A stretch of DNA of 64,000 nucleotides from positions 248,001 through 312,000 of the forward strand of contig NW_026570286.1 in NCBI RefSeq assembly GCF_019649055.1. The letters run 5' to 3'. Under the pieces are notes generated by a model. The model was given only the letters and a program-made list of their open reading frames with translations. It did not search any database and was not told the DNA's origin. Below are positions 1 through 12,031 of this stretch, in pieces. Positions within the stretch are counted from its first letter, which is position 1, and the number at the start of each line of letters is the position of its first letter. The stretch comes from Paramacrobiotus metropolitanus (taxonomy: Eukaryota; Tardigrada; Eutardigrada; Parachela; Macrobiotidae). Position numbers and translations under genes: made by a program.

Positions 1-209
1 ACAAACGATAGTTGTCTTTATTGACAGTTATAAACTTCACACATAATGCAAGCTACCAAGTTACCATTGCAAGCTGTCCAGTGTCTACGTATAAGTATGT
101 AAATCGTAGAAAATAAATTAAATAATGACAACTGACGCCTGCTCGATCGTGTTTGTATGTGTAAATAATTAACTGACCGCTTTCGGAATCGATTACAAAA
201 AAAGATTAC

Positions 210-1607
210 CTGCGCTCTGCTTCTGCTCCGACTGCATCCAATTCATAACCGTTTCTTTGACAGGAAAAACGTCTGCAAACTGCGCAATGCCTCCCGGTTG
301 TACCATGACATAAATTGTTTTGGTTGCAAGTGGAACATCGTCTCCAATGTCCAGCACTGCCTGCATTTGATACAAGGTCATGGTGATTTTCTTAATTAAC
401 CGGTGCCGGTGGGGTTGGTTGTGGCCAGGTGAGAACGGTTTTGCTATCGTTTCCCAGATACCGCCACCAGGAGCGGTCGCGATATCTTTGAGCTTCGGAA
501 AACGTACAGTAAATTTCACATGCAGTTCCGCTTCCAGCAGCGTTTCCTTCCCGGTTAAACTGGATAAGTTGAAACTTAGTCGCTGTTCGTTTGCTGCTGT
601 GTCATCGTGAATTTCTGCAGAAGTCAAAGCATTTTTATTATTTTTATCTTTCTAGATTCTTGAAAGTGAATTATAGATTTCACTAAATAAGATCGCTTAG
701 CGAAATTCGTTTGACTTCATACGCATCAAGAAATTCCGGCAATGAATGGAATATTTTCTCACGATTTATCCATTTATCGCGTAATTACCTGGCTGGTCAA
801 TCACATACTGCGATAATTGGTTATTCTCTTGTTAGCTCATAGGCAAACATTCTTTGACTAATCATGCGTTAACGCCTGTATGCATACAATATCCGCAAAG
901 CAGTTACAAGATTTTACGCGACATTTGTTCTATTTGCAGCCATTTTATGATAGCACTGTTATTTGTTTAATTACATAACAAATTCATATGATAAATCGCT
1001 GTTGTTCTGGACGGTATTTTATTTCAGTTCACCACTAGTCGTAGTTCTGATGCAGGCAGATCGATAACATGTTTTAATTACTTATTGCTGAAGAAAACAA
1101 CCTACTTTTATGAATGAAGCTTTTGATGAGATTGGCTTGGAAGGGATTGGGTATGCGCATAACGCCATTCCGGTCGGCGACGGTGTTATATAAATTAATC
1201 ATATATGCCGGCACGTGCGCTGCATAAGTGTTATCGTCGGCTGATCTGACATAACCCGGCTGCAGCTGCCGGCTAGCTTCCGCTATGTTGTTGGGCACTT
1301 CACCATGCGCTTGGTTGTCCGTGGTTTCAAAGGGCAGGAACACCGTATCATTGGGAGCAGAATATCCGCTGTTGTACTGATACACACGATCACCGGCTCG
1401 GGGATATCGGGACAGCACCGCATTGGGAAACTGGAAGACTTGGCTTAATTGCTTAATGGCTTCATGGTCCAATAAAATATTTTTACCCGGCATCGATTGC
1501 TCGGGCTTCTGGTCACCGCTGGTGTGCCGCGCAGCCGCCGCTACTATCAACACACTGATTAGGATTGTCGATAATAAAGTGGCGCACTTATCACTTGACC
1601 AATCCAT
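210..1607 (-). CDS. TGF-beta/BMP-family ligand, 5' part (signal peptide and propeptide), cut by the window edge
   Basis: Two exons are visible: 1607-1106 and 614-210, joined in phase 1 (donor gtaggt at 1105, acceptor ctgcag ending at 615). A further donor (gtaatc, 209) shows that the gene continues beyond base 1. The ATG at 1607 opens a signal peptide with a hydrophobic core LLSTILISVLIVAAAA. The propeptide shows family hallmarks: VPAYMINLYNTVADRNG resembles the 'PxxMLxLY' helix, then NLIKSF, then LSFNLSSLTGKETLLEAELH (the 'FNLSSIPxxE.L.AAELR' strand), and later a stretch ending FPVKETVMNWM (the 'FDVTxAVxxWL' motif). No furin site or cystine-knot mature domain is visible; both should lie to the left. 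Family members are secreted dimeric ligands for Ser/Thr kinase receptors. The BMP, GDF and activin subfamilies cannot be separated from the propeptide alone. The family call is fairly secure. Confidence 0.78.
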
Positions 1608-2148
1608 TTCCAAATAATTACAGACACATTAACGGCTGGTTAATTAATTAGGAAGCGGTCAGTTTGAAGAAGTACTACTCAACGCAGAAATCTCGGATCA
1701 GTACATTATCGGATAGCTATTACGCTGCAAGTGATGACCTTTCAATGTATAATCCTAAATGATCATGACATGTTGGATGAACTTGCTCGGCAAATCAACT
1801 AAAGATCAAAATAAAGCTGTAAATTATTATAACGCGACGCTAGAGTTGGAAATCGGTGTGAGTGTGTCTCTCATCGCTTGACTGCGTGGATCGTGAGATC
1901 AGCCGCGTGAAAATGTCGGTGTTTGTAGGTGTGAATTCGGAATTGTTAATCAGTCAGATGTGGATCTGGAATGTCCCTTTCTTTCTCTTTTGCCTTGGAC
2001 GGTGTATACGCGACGTCGCATTCCGGTTGGCCCGGGCCGCGGTGTATACCAAAACCGATTACCTGTCCAACGAGTTTGATTTTGTATACACACATGTATT
2101 GAAAAGAGGGAAAATGAAGAGTCGGATTATAAGCCAGGTGGATGCGTA

Positions 2149-2171
2149 CACATACATATATATATATGTGT
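2149..2171. repeat. Palindromic CA/TA/TG microsatellite
   Basis: The run acatacatatatatatatgtgtg reads almost the same on both strands. It is a simple AT dinucleotide repeat flanked by CA and TG steps. Confidence 0.8.
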
Positions 2172-3747
2172 GCGATGTATGTTGCTGTGTGGTCATCTCT
2201 GTGGCTTTCTTGCGGAGAGTGGCTCTTTGTTGTATTAATACTCCGGTTAAATACCTTTAAGTCTGCTGCAATATAGCGCCCGATATAGGGAAGAATGGAG
2301 CGGGCGATTCGTGAGATAATTGCAACCGCAAAACCAGTCACCTTGTGGGCTTAATGAAGCGGCTGTGTATGTAGCGTATGCGGTGTATATGTGCCGTCAT
2401 TATTCAGGGGATTTGTATGCCGGGGGGAGAATTACGACAAGGAGGAGAGGCATACAAGGAGCATTTTGCTAAAAGGTGTGTTTGCTGCTGCCGGACTGAA
2501 CAATTCGGTGTGGAGTATCGGTCAGTGTGTGCCGGCGACTTTGGAATGCGTGTTGCCGCTAAATGACCACTTGATTGATTGTATTCCCATTGGACAACAA
2601 TCAGTATTTACCGCATAAATGATTTCCAGTACATTTGCGCCCTGATATGTTGTATGGGCAATCATCGCTTTCACTGCTTTGTTATGAAATTGTGGAGGTG
2701 CTTCTAACTTTTTACGCAGTACCACTGTCTGTATTGTACCTACATCTAAAGAATATCTATATAAATTTACGTAGTGTAAATACAGCAGTATTTCTGTACC
2801 TGTATCTAAGTACGAATTATATATTATACAGAGTGCAGAACGCAAACTCTGTACAATGTTCATAGCTAATCTTATGCACGAAGAGAAATGCTTAAGTGTT
2901 GAATAATAAATATCACACACTGATAAAATTAATACTATAAATCTTCTCATAATTGTGTAATTTAGCTAAAACCCCCTTATAGATACCGTATCCATCAAAA
3001 ACCTAAAATTAACACAACAAAGACGAAAGCACACAAAAGGGTATTGTTGTTTAGCAGCAACAAATGCATCCGTGCGAAATTTGCAAAAATCAAAGGTGAT
3101 GTGAAATATTATGAAGTACTCTCTAGTACGCTCCATTACATCCGACAACTGCACATACGTCTATATGTAATTACGTACGGAACTACTCTTTTGAAATAAA
3201 TTTTATAATGTCTTTGTAGTATCTTCTCGACCGTTTGTCAGTATTTGACTAACACAGCACTTCTCATGGTAATAATAAGATTTCTGATGAATGTTGCACT
3301 TTACTATATCGTCTATTGGCAAGAAAAGCGCGCACAATCGGCCCAGGCCATCTCCGCGTTTTGTAATTTACCCGGCACAAAAGGGTATATATGCAACAAA
3401 GATGTCCGATTTAAAATACCACTAAAATAGCAGGCATTATTATAGTGTTGTTTTTTTAAAGCGAAGCGTATATTTTTCTATGCAACACTCAACGATTATC
3501 ATATTCGCACGCAAAAGCGCACACCGACCGGCGATAGACAGCCATCGGCATCTATAGATCATTCAGTTTGCACTTTACCAGGAAATACCTAATTATATTT
3601 CATTTTTTTGCTCTGCTCATCTTAATGCACAGCATCGGCGCATAACACTTTACATGAGTTTAATTACGTATTCCTTAATTAATAAAATGCTAGCAAAACC
3701 TGTTTATTCTAATTATTGTCTGCATTACTTTTTATACTACTCTATTT

Positions 3748-3756
3748 TATAAAAGG
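3748..3756 (+). promoter_or_regulatory. Possible TATA box upstream of the Ser/Asp-rich protein gene
   Basis: TATAAAAGG lies 25 bp before the ATG at 3781. The match to the TATA consensus is good. The spacing would leave almost no 5' UTR, so either the true leader is very short or this is chance in AT-rich DNA. Confidence 0.3.
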
Positions 3757-3780
3757 AAACACATATTATCCGCTTGTACA

Positions 3781-5014
3781 ATGATTCGCAGTAGTGCGGA
3801 AGCTGATGATCCTCATTCAGCTGATCAACTTGAGCCGGCCGATATTGATCTCAATCCTGATCTTGACGCGCAGTCCGAGTATTCGGGTGATTCACAAGAG
3901 GACGCCTCAGTGCATTCCGGCAGCCGGCGGGGCATCAGCGAGGATAGCTACAGCACGGTTAGCGATGAACCAGCCGTGACCTTGCTCAATTTCCGGCGCT
4001 TCTCCAAAATGCAGGCGTCACCGATCCTCGTGGAGGCCATGCTGGGACTGTCCGATGGAGAAAACGACCCGACGGGATCATTGCCAATGTCCCCGAAAAT
4101 TATAACGCGCAAAGTCGTTAAAGATGTAGACGGCAAGTAAGCAAGGGCGTTATGCATCATTCAGAAATATTACAATCATATAGTAAAACTCTACTCGTAC
4201 TCTACGAGTAGGTATTAATTCTGGTTAAGCAAATACTGCATTCAGTTTTTTATTAAATGTTGCAATAAGTTTCCACTATTTCAATATTACATGTTGCACA
4301 GTGTATGGTCACCGTATATTGTCATAAAAGCTACTGTATATGTTTTATACGAAATTGAAAGTGTCTATCTGTACGTGCATAGTGCATACTCGTATACTTA
4401 CCATTAATCGTAGTCTATAACACTCTGTATGTTTACAAATACCGACGGTAATTTAACGGTAGTTTAACTAATCTGGTTTTTTTTAACAATTTATACAATG
4501 TATAAATTATGTACATTATACAATTCTTTTTCAAAAAGTTACTCATTTTGAGACAAGAAACAACAATCTCAAAGTGCAAACAACGCATGTAATTTATTTC
4601 AGATACCGACTGGAAACACAAACCGGCAAATCCCGTAATTCGCGCAATGGGTTAAGCGGTCGTAATCCACTTCCTGAAATCATGGCGTCCAGTTTAACGG
4701 ATGACAGTGCATCGGAGAAGAGTGGCAGTACGACCGACCGATTGTCCTTACCCAATTCCAAGATGCGCTACACGTCCGATCCTAATGCCACATCTTCCGG
4801 GAGTTCAGATAACCTGACCTTCAGCTTGGAAGACGATGACCCTAAACTGTCTTCAAAACGCTACGCGTCCCCAAAATCGAAACGTTTTGTCAAAGCTCCA
4901 GCCGGGCTGACATCATTTTTCAAACAGAAAGTAGTCAGAATTCAAGAAGATGTACCAGTGGACAATACTAAAGACATTCGCGCCACTACTAACGACACGG
5001 ACTGGCTTTATTAG
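3781..5014 (+). CDS. Unrecognised Ser/Asp-rich, probably disordered protein (255 aa, two exons)
   Basis: Exon 1 is 3781-4136 (donor gtaagc) and exon 2 is 4603-5014 (acceptor after tttatttcag), joined in phase 2 to give 255 aa ending DTDWLY. I do not recognise the family. The N-terminal third is acidic and serine-rich. A more structured-looking segment near residues 63-95 contains LLNFRRFSKMQASPILVEAM, in which RRFS is a basophilic-kinase-type site. The middle is Ser/Thr/Asn-rich. A basic patch with SKRYASPKSKRF near residues 210-220 precedes LTSFFKQKVVRIQEDV. There is no signal peptide or membrane segment, so it is probably intracellular. Codon phase, clean splice sites and sustained composition across the junction support a real gene. 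It ends tail-to-tail with DPH1, 471 bp away. Confidence 0.7.
4191..4211. repeat. 21-bp perfect inverted repeat inside an intron
   Basis: CTACTCGTA, a CTC spacer, then TACGAGTAG. Each arm contains the octamer TACTCGTA or its complement, which recurs elsewhere in non-coding parts of the window. Confidence 0.8.
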
Positions 5015-5485
5015 TTGGCGCGTAATTTGAATGTAAAGAAGATCGTGCGGTCTGTAACGCGCGTTCTGTAATGATTGTTTCATTATCCTGTCGTTAGTTT
5101 AACTGGTTATTACTCCGATGCTGATCAGACATTCAGACGGTTCTTTTACGATTTCCAATTCTTATCCGTTACAGAATATGACTCCAAATATCGTTTCTAT
5201 GTATAAACAGCACTCGTATCCAAACACATCTGCCTGTATTGCGTCTATACAGATACAATAACGAAATTCCTGTGAAGATCGACCGTTAATTCGCTTTCGC
5301 TACAATTAGCTGAATTAAATAAAGTACGACTCCCAACCTTCCGATAAACACGTTGAAACTGATTATTGATAAGAACATCTACAATAACCGGTACCCATCT
5401 GCCCAGTGCCCATAAAAGTCGGCAAATCGCTCTGCCATCGTGCATCACAGCTTAACAAACTCACGAAGAACACACACGTCCACTT
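5015..5485. other. Convergent 3' intergenic region
   Basis: Space between the stop codons of the Ser/Asp-rich protein gene (+) and DPH1 (-). It should hold both 3' UTRs. No further gene is seen. Confidence 0.6.
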
Positions 5486-7667
5486 TCACATAGCGGGTAT
5501 AATCTTAGTTCGTGGTTCTTTTGGTGGCGCATAATTAGGTGTCCAGGGGCCTAAACTGTTCCTAGCGTAGAAATCCATGGGATATTCCGCCGGCAGATGG
5601 ATGCCCTGCAGGGCGATGGTCAGCTCGTACGGAGTCAACAGCGGTTTATCAAAAGCCATTCCCCAATCGATCGACAGACGCGGACAGGCAATTTGCACCC
5701 ACCTTTACAAAAAATGATAATGTTAAAAAAAGATAATCCGCAATTGTGCATAAGGATCTGCTGAACGCACGCATCAATATTGTGGAACAACTTTAACTTT
5801 CCAGGAAACACTTCGGAGAGCAGAACAATTATATACCGCTTCCCGGCGCTCTGCAAGCGATTTTCAATGGTTCCTAACACTTTTGGTGAACCCTGGCGCC
5901 CTGCAGAATTCGTCAAAATGTACACTGTTATCTTCTAATAAGCTGAATTACTTCACTGATCTAAGGCATACCCAGCGTTCCCCAAACGATTCCGAAAGTT
6001 TTGGCTTTAGCCGCGATATCGACACAGCTTCCTCGATTGGTTAACATTCTCGGCTGATCGTACGATTCCCGGGAGATGACTTTGGTGTAGGGATCGTATC
6101 GATAGGCAGGAGTGTTAGGATTGGCGATCATCGCGGCTTCCAAGTGGAAACGGCCATCGCCGATGTACAAAAACGCATCCACATCCTTCATCCGCGGAGC
6201 GGTGCATCCCAGGATCTCTCCAGCAGAGAGCGGGAGGGACTGGGGGATAGTGATCCGGTAACCTTTTGCTCTGAGCTTTTCCGCTGCACCCTAAAGCGAA
6301 AACAGAATTGGTATTAATCCAATCCGGTATTTCAGCCAAAACAGAGTGAAACCATGCTGTTTAAAGCCTGGTTCACAGTTTCAACAACGCGTGGTTTCAC
6401 AAAAACCCAAGTTATTTAGCACGAAGTACTACTGTCCGAATATTCAAAGCAAATCGTTAGAATCATTTTGATCATTACTGGCACTCGTAAAGATGGAACA
6501 ACTTACACCACATAATCACTTAAGACCGCAGATACAACAATAACTTATACCACAGACTTTGCTATATGCTGTAAAAAGTCTGCTATGCACACTTTTTTGA
6601 AAATTTTTACTGTACTGTCTCTAATACTGTTTAAAAAGATTTTAACGGAATCGCAGTGAACAATACAAAGTTTCAACTCACATGCAGGGAGGAGACAAAC
6701 TGGATGGTACTGACAAATCCCAGATGTGTGGTGACAGGGAAATTCTTTTCGATGGTCTGGAGTAAATGGTCAAGATCGAAGACAATATCCACAAAAACAT
6801 ACAGCATTTTGATATCATGCGTCACGTCAATAGGCACTGTAAGGGGCACATCAAAACTAATAATGACCACGTCGCGCTTAAAAATAGAAACCTAAAAAGC
6901 AGACCTACCAAGGCAGCTGTGGCCGTAGTGGACCATGAAGTCACACCCCAGGGCGCGCGCACTAAAATCATCCACGCAACACGCTCCGTATGTCACGTCG
7001 CCCATTATCACTGTTTCCGCTCCTGTAAATCTATCAAAACAACAGAATAATAAATTGTACAAATTAAATTTTTATGCTATTATCACGAAAAAACTTTCGC
7101 AGAAAGTCGAAACTCCAGCTGGACAATTAGTACATGATATTATAAAGATAACCACAATAATGTTAAATCATTCATAGTGCGACTGGTTTTGACACTACGT
7201 GACTATACAACAGATTTCCAATTTCCAGATGTGGATATCTTTTAGGTAAAATATAGTACGAATAATTTAGATACCTTTCGATAATGTCAGAGATTGTGCA
7301 CGCAAACAAAAGAAGCCCTTCGGGAAACTGCAGCGCCACGCGCTTGGACTCCGTTTGTTGGATACGCCAGATGGTCTTGGGTATTTCGAAATTATAGTTG
7401 GTAGGCAATCTGCCAATTTCAGTCAACAGATCCGGATTAGTCAGCAGTTCCTCCGGAATTTTGTTGATCAGCGCCCGAGTGTTCTTCGCTAAAAACACAG
7501 ATGCCTGTGAGTTTTTTTGCAGGTATCTCTCATTGCACTGCGAGAAACTACTGGAACCATGAAAAATTCAAAATCATACCTGCGCCAGAGAAGACTTTTC
7601 GTTCAGTTGCACTGGCCTTCACAACAAGAGCTCCTTCGTTCTCACGTACGCTTGCTGCGATATCCAT
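5486..7667 (-). CDS. DPH1: 2-(3-amino-3-carboxypropyl)histidine synthase subunit 1 (diphthamide biosynthesis DPH1)
   Basis: Seven exons in consistent phase: 7667-7580, 7488-7275, 7030-6909, 6836-6682, 6290-5972, 5900-5771 and 5702-5486, giving 414 aa. DPH1 pairs with DPH2 as a cytosolic radical-SAM enzyme that transfers the 3-amino-3-carboxypropyl group from SAM to a histidine of elongation factor 2, the first step of diphthamide synthesis. Diagnostic segments include [72 protein letters not shown] and [18 protein letters not shown]. The three 4Fe-4S cysteine contexts are all present: GACC near residue 118, EILGC near 222 and [11 protein letters not shown] near 349. Length is close to other animal DPH1 proteins, with a shorter tail than the human one. 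Exon 4 begins at the internal acceptor before PIDVTHD, because that choice alone keeps phase and matches the family. It lies head-to-head with serpin A. Confidence 0.95.
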
Positions 7668-8135
7668 TTTAAATCGCGGGATTTTCTTAAGAGGAACGCA
7701 GAGAAACGTATCAGTTCACGGCTAATGTTTCAAAATCAAACATAAAATGATAAATTAATAAGTAACCAGTGTAACCTACAACAACAAACTGAAATGAATT
7801 TTCTTGAGCCTCACTAACTTAGCCACCACTAGGTAGTTCGTGCTAACGTTTTGAGTGCTCTACGGCTAACCACCCTGAAGAGCGGTTCCGTCTATGCAGT
7901 CATTCTACGGAAAATTCCGTGCAAAGCAAATCACAAATGCGTCCCGAACAGTAATAAAATTTTAATACAAGTCAGGTTATTATGGAACTTCTTAGTTACT
8001 TCTACATCTGAGATAGAAGTGAGAAGTCTGCAAAATTAAAGTCAGAAAAACGTTAGGTTTTTGTAATTTGTTCTTGCGTTTTGAGAAGAACGTGAGTAAC
8101 AGTCTGTTTCTAATTTTCGTTCGTTGAATTCCGAT
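7668..8135. promoter_or_regulatory. Shared upstream region between divergent DPH1 and serpin A
   Basis: The two ATGs face away from each other, 468 bp apart, so this interval must hold both 5' UTRs and promoters. No clear TATA box is seen, and a CpG-rich bidirectional promoter is not evident by eye. The short ORFs here look accidental. Confidence 0.45.
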
Positions 8136-10315
8136 ATGGCTACGCGACAATCCCCGCGCTTCAAGCGCAAAACTCCTCGAGAAGAGGAGACGACTCCGAC
8201 GCCAGAGCCCGAGAAAGCCAGCATGGACTACGAATCGGACGATGACAGTGTGGGTGAGCCATCCGCAGAAGACATCGCCAAATGCGATGTCTACGCGCTG
8301 AACGGGACCACCAGCCGCCTGTACAAATCTATTATCAAGCAGCATAAAGCGGAGAATCTCGTCGTCTGTCCCATCGCCATCTTCAACGATCTCCATCTGG
8401 CTTACTTACTGAGCAAAGGCCAGACTAAGGATGAACTGCAAAAAGCCTTCTTCGGATTCGATCAACAATTAGACGCCAAATCTGGCGTGTCGACTGGTTC
8501 CAAAGGGGAGGGATTGCAGGCCAATGTGCAGCAGATTCAGCGCTTGGCCAGTACTGGTTCGGGAGCAAAAAATGCCCCGTTCCAGCTGCTGACTGAAGGC
8601 ATGTTGGTGGTCAGCTCGCATTTGGAGTTGAGTACGAAGAATAATCTGGTGCAGGTGGATTGGAATGATAAGGATGCAGCCCGCAGTAAGATCAATCGGC
8701 AGTTGCAGGGGAAGACGGAGAAGCGTGTCGCGGAACTGGTGAAGACGGAGCATATTCCCGGGAAGAATAATTCGGGGCTGCTTGTCAGTGCGGCGCGTTT
8801 TTCGGCTAATTGGGAGAGTAAATTCTTGAGCAAGAGCCGGACCGCGTACGCAATGCCTAGTCGGGATTTTATGGATGGATTGCCGATGAGTATGGAAGAT
8901 TTCCATAATGCGGATGGAAGTGTCAAGAAAGTTCTGACGGTGCATTTGGAGGTATGCAATATTTTTCAGTACAGTATAAGATGATAAGTAATCCTCATTA
9001 ATATCGTAACGCAATCGCAGTTGTTCGCAACTGGAATTCTTAAAACTGCACTTAATTTTCCGTGCCAGCTAGATATTTGATGAACTGCGTAGCGGGATTC
9101 ATATTTTTGTAACATACGTCGTTTTAATAGTATCTTAATTTCGTGGAAAATTGTCGTGTTAAATAGTGTTTTGTGTAGCTGCACTTTAAGTCAGTATAGG
9201 TTTTGGATATTACAAGTATAATGCGTTTAAATCGGCAGATTCGGCACAGTGTTGTCAGTTTCACTTAATGTACGAGTATTTAACGATAAGCATTGTGTAC
9301 ACTAAATTACCGTACGAGTACCGTAACTGTGTTTCTTTGACAGGAAAAAATCATGTTGACCCGCGATGAAGATCTCAAAGTGACCATTCTAGAGCTTCCC
9401 TTTAAGAAGTACGCCATGAACATGATTGTGGTTCTGCCGGATGATACCACATCTAACGGTCTGCGCCATTTCGAAGAAAACATCAATCATCAGACCTTCG
9501 AGATTTTGCAGAAGAACGCACAAATGCCGTTGACGCGTGTGTATCTTCCCAAGTTCAACGTGGATTCGGAAGTGTCGTTGAACAAGAGCCTTACCGATAT
9601 CGGCGTAAAACACCTGTTCGACGCTGGTGGCTTATTTTCCAGTAACACGGATTGGGCAGATTTGACTTCCTCTGGGGATGCTCTGACGCACATTACGGAC
9701 GTTCTGCACGGCGCCAGTTTCAGTAAGTAAATAATTAACGTGCCGTTTCTGGTTTTTTCGTCTACAAAGATGTTGTGATAATTAGTTAAGCGTAAAAGGT
9801 ACAACGTTTACCATTGATTTAGTTTGCACTATTTGGAATTATTTTTGCGTGTAGCGATTAATAATTCAGTATTGAAGTTAGTTAGGTAAAGCTTTCGTTG
9901 TTGTTTTCGTTCGTTAAATGGCTGAAATAAATGAACTGCCGATACTACTAAATTTCGAAATCGGACTGATTCCCGTTACATATTTAAAAATTTTGAGATC
10001 GACTTGTTTAAAGTAGCTGGTGTTAATTTGTCCCTTGTTTTTTTAGGTGTTTCGGGCGAATGCGATGCACCAGCACAGCAGAATAAGTCGGGATCTAAGA
10101 AAGCAAAACGCGACGACGGCAACGATACCAACGGGAATATTCCGCCGCAGTGTGTGCAGCTGGAGAGTGCCCGTTTCGCTACCGGCATGCACATCAACCG
10201 GCCGTTCTTCTTCATGGTGCAGAGCAGCTGGCCGACCATCTGGTCCTTTATGGGACATGTCCAGCATCTGGAGGAAGCCGATTCGGCCGTATGGCGTCAT
10301 TTGACTCTCCCATAA
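8136..10315 (+). CDS. Serpin-fold protein A (487 aa), intracellular type with aberrant reactive loop
   Basis: Exons are 8136-8951, 9344-9722 and 10047-10315 (phases 0 and 1). The serpin fold shows in NLVVCPIAIFNDLHLAYLLS (helix A/strand 6B), SKINRQLQGKTEKRVAELV (the 'INxWVExxTxxKI' motif), SAARFSANWESKF (the 'NAxYFKGxWxxxF' motif), a segment containing MNMIVVLPDD, VYLPKFNVDSEVSLNKSLTDIG, and RPFFFMVQSSWPTIWSFMGH near the C-terminus. There is no signal peptide. The N-terminus has a basic SPRFKRKTPREEE stretch followed by an acidic segment, which suggests a cytosolic or nuclear location (inference). The hinge and reactive loop lack the usual small-residue 'EGTEAAAAT' run. In its place is a Cys/Gln/Lys-rich segment containing NKSGSKKAKRDDGNDTNG, so protease inhibition by loop insertion is doubtful. 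It pairs in tandem with serpin B and shares its intron phases. Confidence 0.88.
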
Positions 10316-10319
10316 TAAA
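10314..10319 (+). terminator. Candidate polyadenylation signal of serpin A
   Basis: AATAAA overlaps the TAA stop codon. If used, the 3' UTR would be extremely short. Confidence 0.4.
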
Positions 10320-12031
10320 CGTATCTCACCAGGATTTTCCCTGTGTAAGGTGTTTGTTTTAACGGAACCAGTAATCTTGTGGATTCTGCATTTAAGTGTG
10401 TGGAGTTTTACAGACGACTTTTTCTCCAGTATTGGTTGTTTTATCAGCACACGTTTTCCACGTATCTTGTCGGTTTTCTTTTTTGAACTTCCTGGTTAAA
10501 TCGTTTTATCCTTCAAAGTATTGTGGTTGTTAGTCAACTTGTCACATTTTACAGGTTTTGTGTGTAATAGTTTCATTAAAAGCGGTGTAAAAGGCTTTGT
10601 GAATGCATTTATGTGAACTTTTTAACCAAACAGGCGGTTTCGGTAGTGCGATATACGAATATACTCGTATATCGACATCGGTGATGCTGTATTTACTGAA
10701 AATCAATAGCGAGTCATACCGGCGTGCCGGTCGCCTTTTCCGCCCATCGCTGGTGGAATTGCGCGGAAATCAACGCCAGGCATCTTGGGCTGGATGCGCT
10801 CGATACACACTATGCAGCAGTAATAATACTGTGGAACCGGTTTGCATTATGCAGCAGAAATAAGTCTGGGTGACTGAATGAAAAACTCAGGCGTCCTTCG
10901 TTTTTACGGCTCCTGAAATATTACTTGGTGTGCAACACTATTCACTTTTTCACGGATTGGTACTTTGACAAATCATTGGTTTCTGTTGTGGAGTGGGGCT
11001 TTTAATAGAGCGCTTGGAGGCGAATTTCTGACTGCTAAATTATCAGGTACGATGTACAGTAACTTTTTTTCCGCCACAACAGGCAGAGACTAATATGGAG
11101 CGTCTGCCGCATATCGTGGAAGATTAAACGGTTGTATTGTTTGCGTTAATCAGACGTTTGTGAATTATGAGCAATAAGCCTTTTAGCATATTTTGTCATT
11201 GAAAACTGCACTTACTAAGTTACCAGATACTTGTTAAATCAGCAGGGCATTTGTAGCAACACATTCTTGTGTTACTCCTGCGTGATTGCTACTTACCTCT
11301 ATAGTTTAATTTGCTATCCCTTTAATTTCGTGAGTGATCGGTGGATACAGCGCATTTGGTTAATTTTTCGAATGTATTCCAACAGTATTTCTGTTAACCT
11401 GTCTCATCGTACAAAATCTCCGACAGCAAAATCGGACGACGGTATGTTCCTTTGGAGCGCTTTCCGTTATACGATATCAGTCGCTTAAGATCTAACTCTC
11501 AAGAGTCAAAAACTGTCGAGACTGCCGTTTTTTTGAAGTTGCTTATTGTTCTTGTAATAGCGTATGAAGTTGTTATTAAACTTACTAATGTTTTATGGGA
11601 ATCCTACAAATTTTATGTGTACATATTAATTTATTCAACCATTATTATATTGTACAGATGATATCTATATAACGTTAAAGTGTTCATTCTTTTTTCATAA
11701 TAATGGCATGGAATATTGAGTGATATAACTTAATTGTTATATAATTATATTGCTTGCATAATATTATATTTTTATTTCATCTGCATATATCGTACTTGTT
11801 AATCCTAACACTAATTATAATACTTTCGGTGCCGATGTAGCCATATGTTTGCTGTATCGGCACGTACAGAGGTATGTGCGCAAACTCAAACATGTTTAAG
11901 AAAAGAAATGTTACTGTACAGTAGTTTCATAAATATAATGGAATTTCATTACTTACAGATATGTTCGAATACTGCCTTATAAATGTTATATTTTACATAT
12001 ACAGACTGTACTACTCTTTACAGCCGACACC
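10316..12031. other. Intergenic region between the two serpin genes
   Basis: About 1.7 kb with only short ORFs of no recognisable family. It ends in tactactctttacag just before the serpin B start region, which looks like a 3' splice site. A non-coding first exon of serpin B may therefore lie in this stretch. Confidence 0.5.

Larger units (their letters stand above)
1608..3780. other. Intergenic region between the TGF-beta ligand and the Ser/Asp-rich protein gene
   Basis: About 2.2 kb holding only short overlapping ORFs on both strands with no family resemblance, signal peptide or splice-supported structure. It presumably contains the divergent promoters of the flanking genes. A (CA)(TA)n(TG) stretch lies at 2149-2171. 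Confidence 0.6.

Noticed and set aside
1862-2341. Overlapping 130-codon ORFs on both strands near 2 kb
   Set aside because: They run through a TA/TG microsatellite, have no domain and no good start context.
6656-7177. Plus-strand ORFs across the DPH1 gene
   Set aside because: They are antisense to DPH1 exons 3 and 4, whose protein matches the family closely.
10603-11661. ORFs between the two serpin genes as a possible third serpin
   Set aside because: Translations show none of the serpin signature segments and no phase-compatible exon set.
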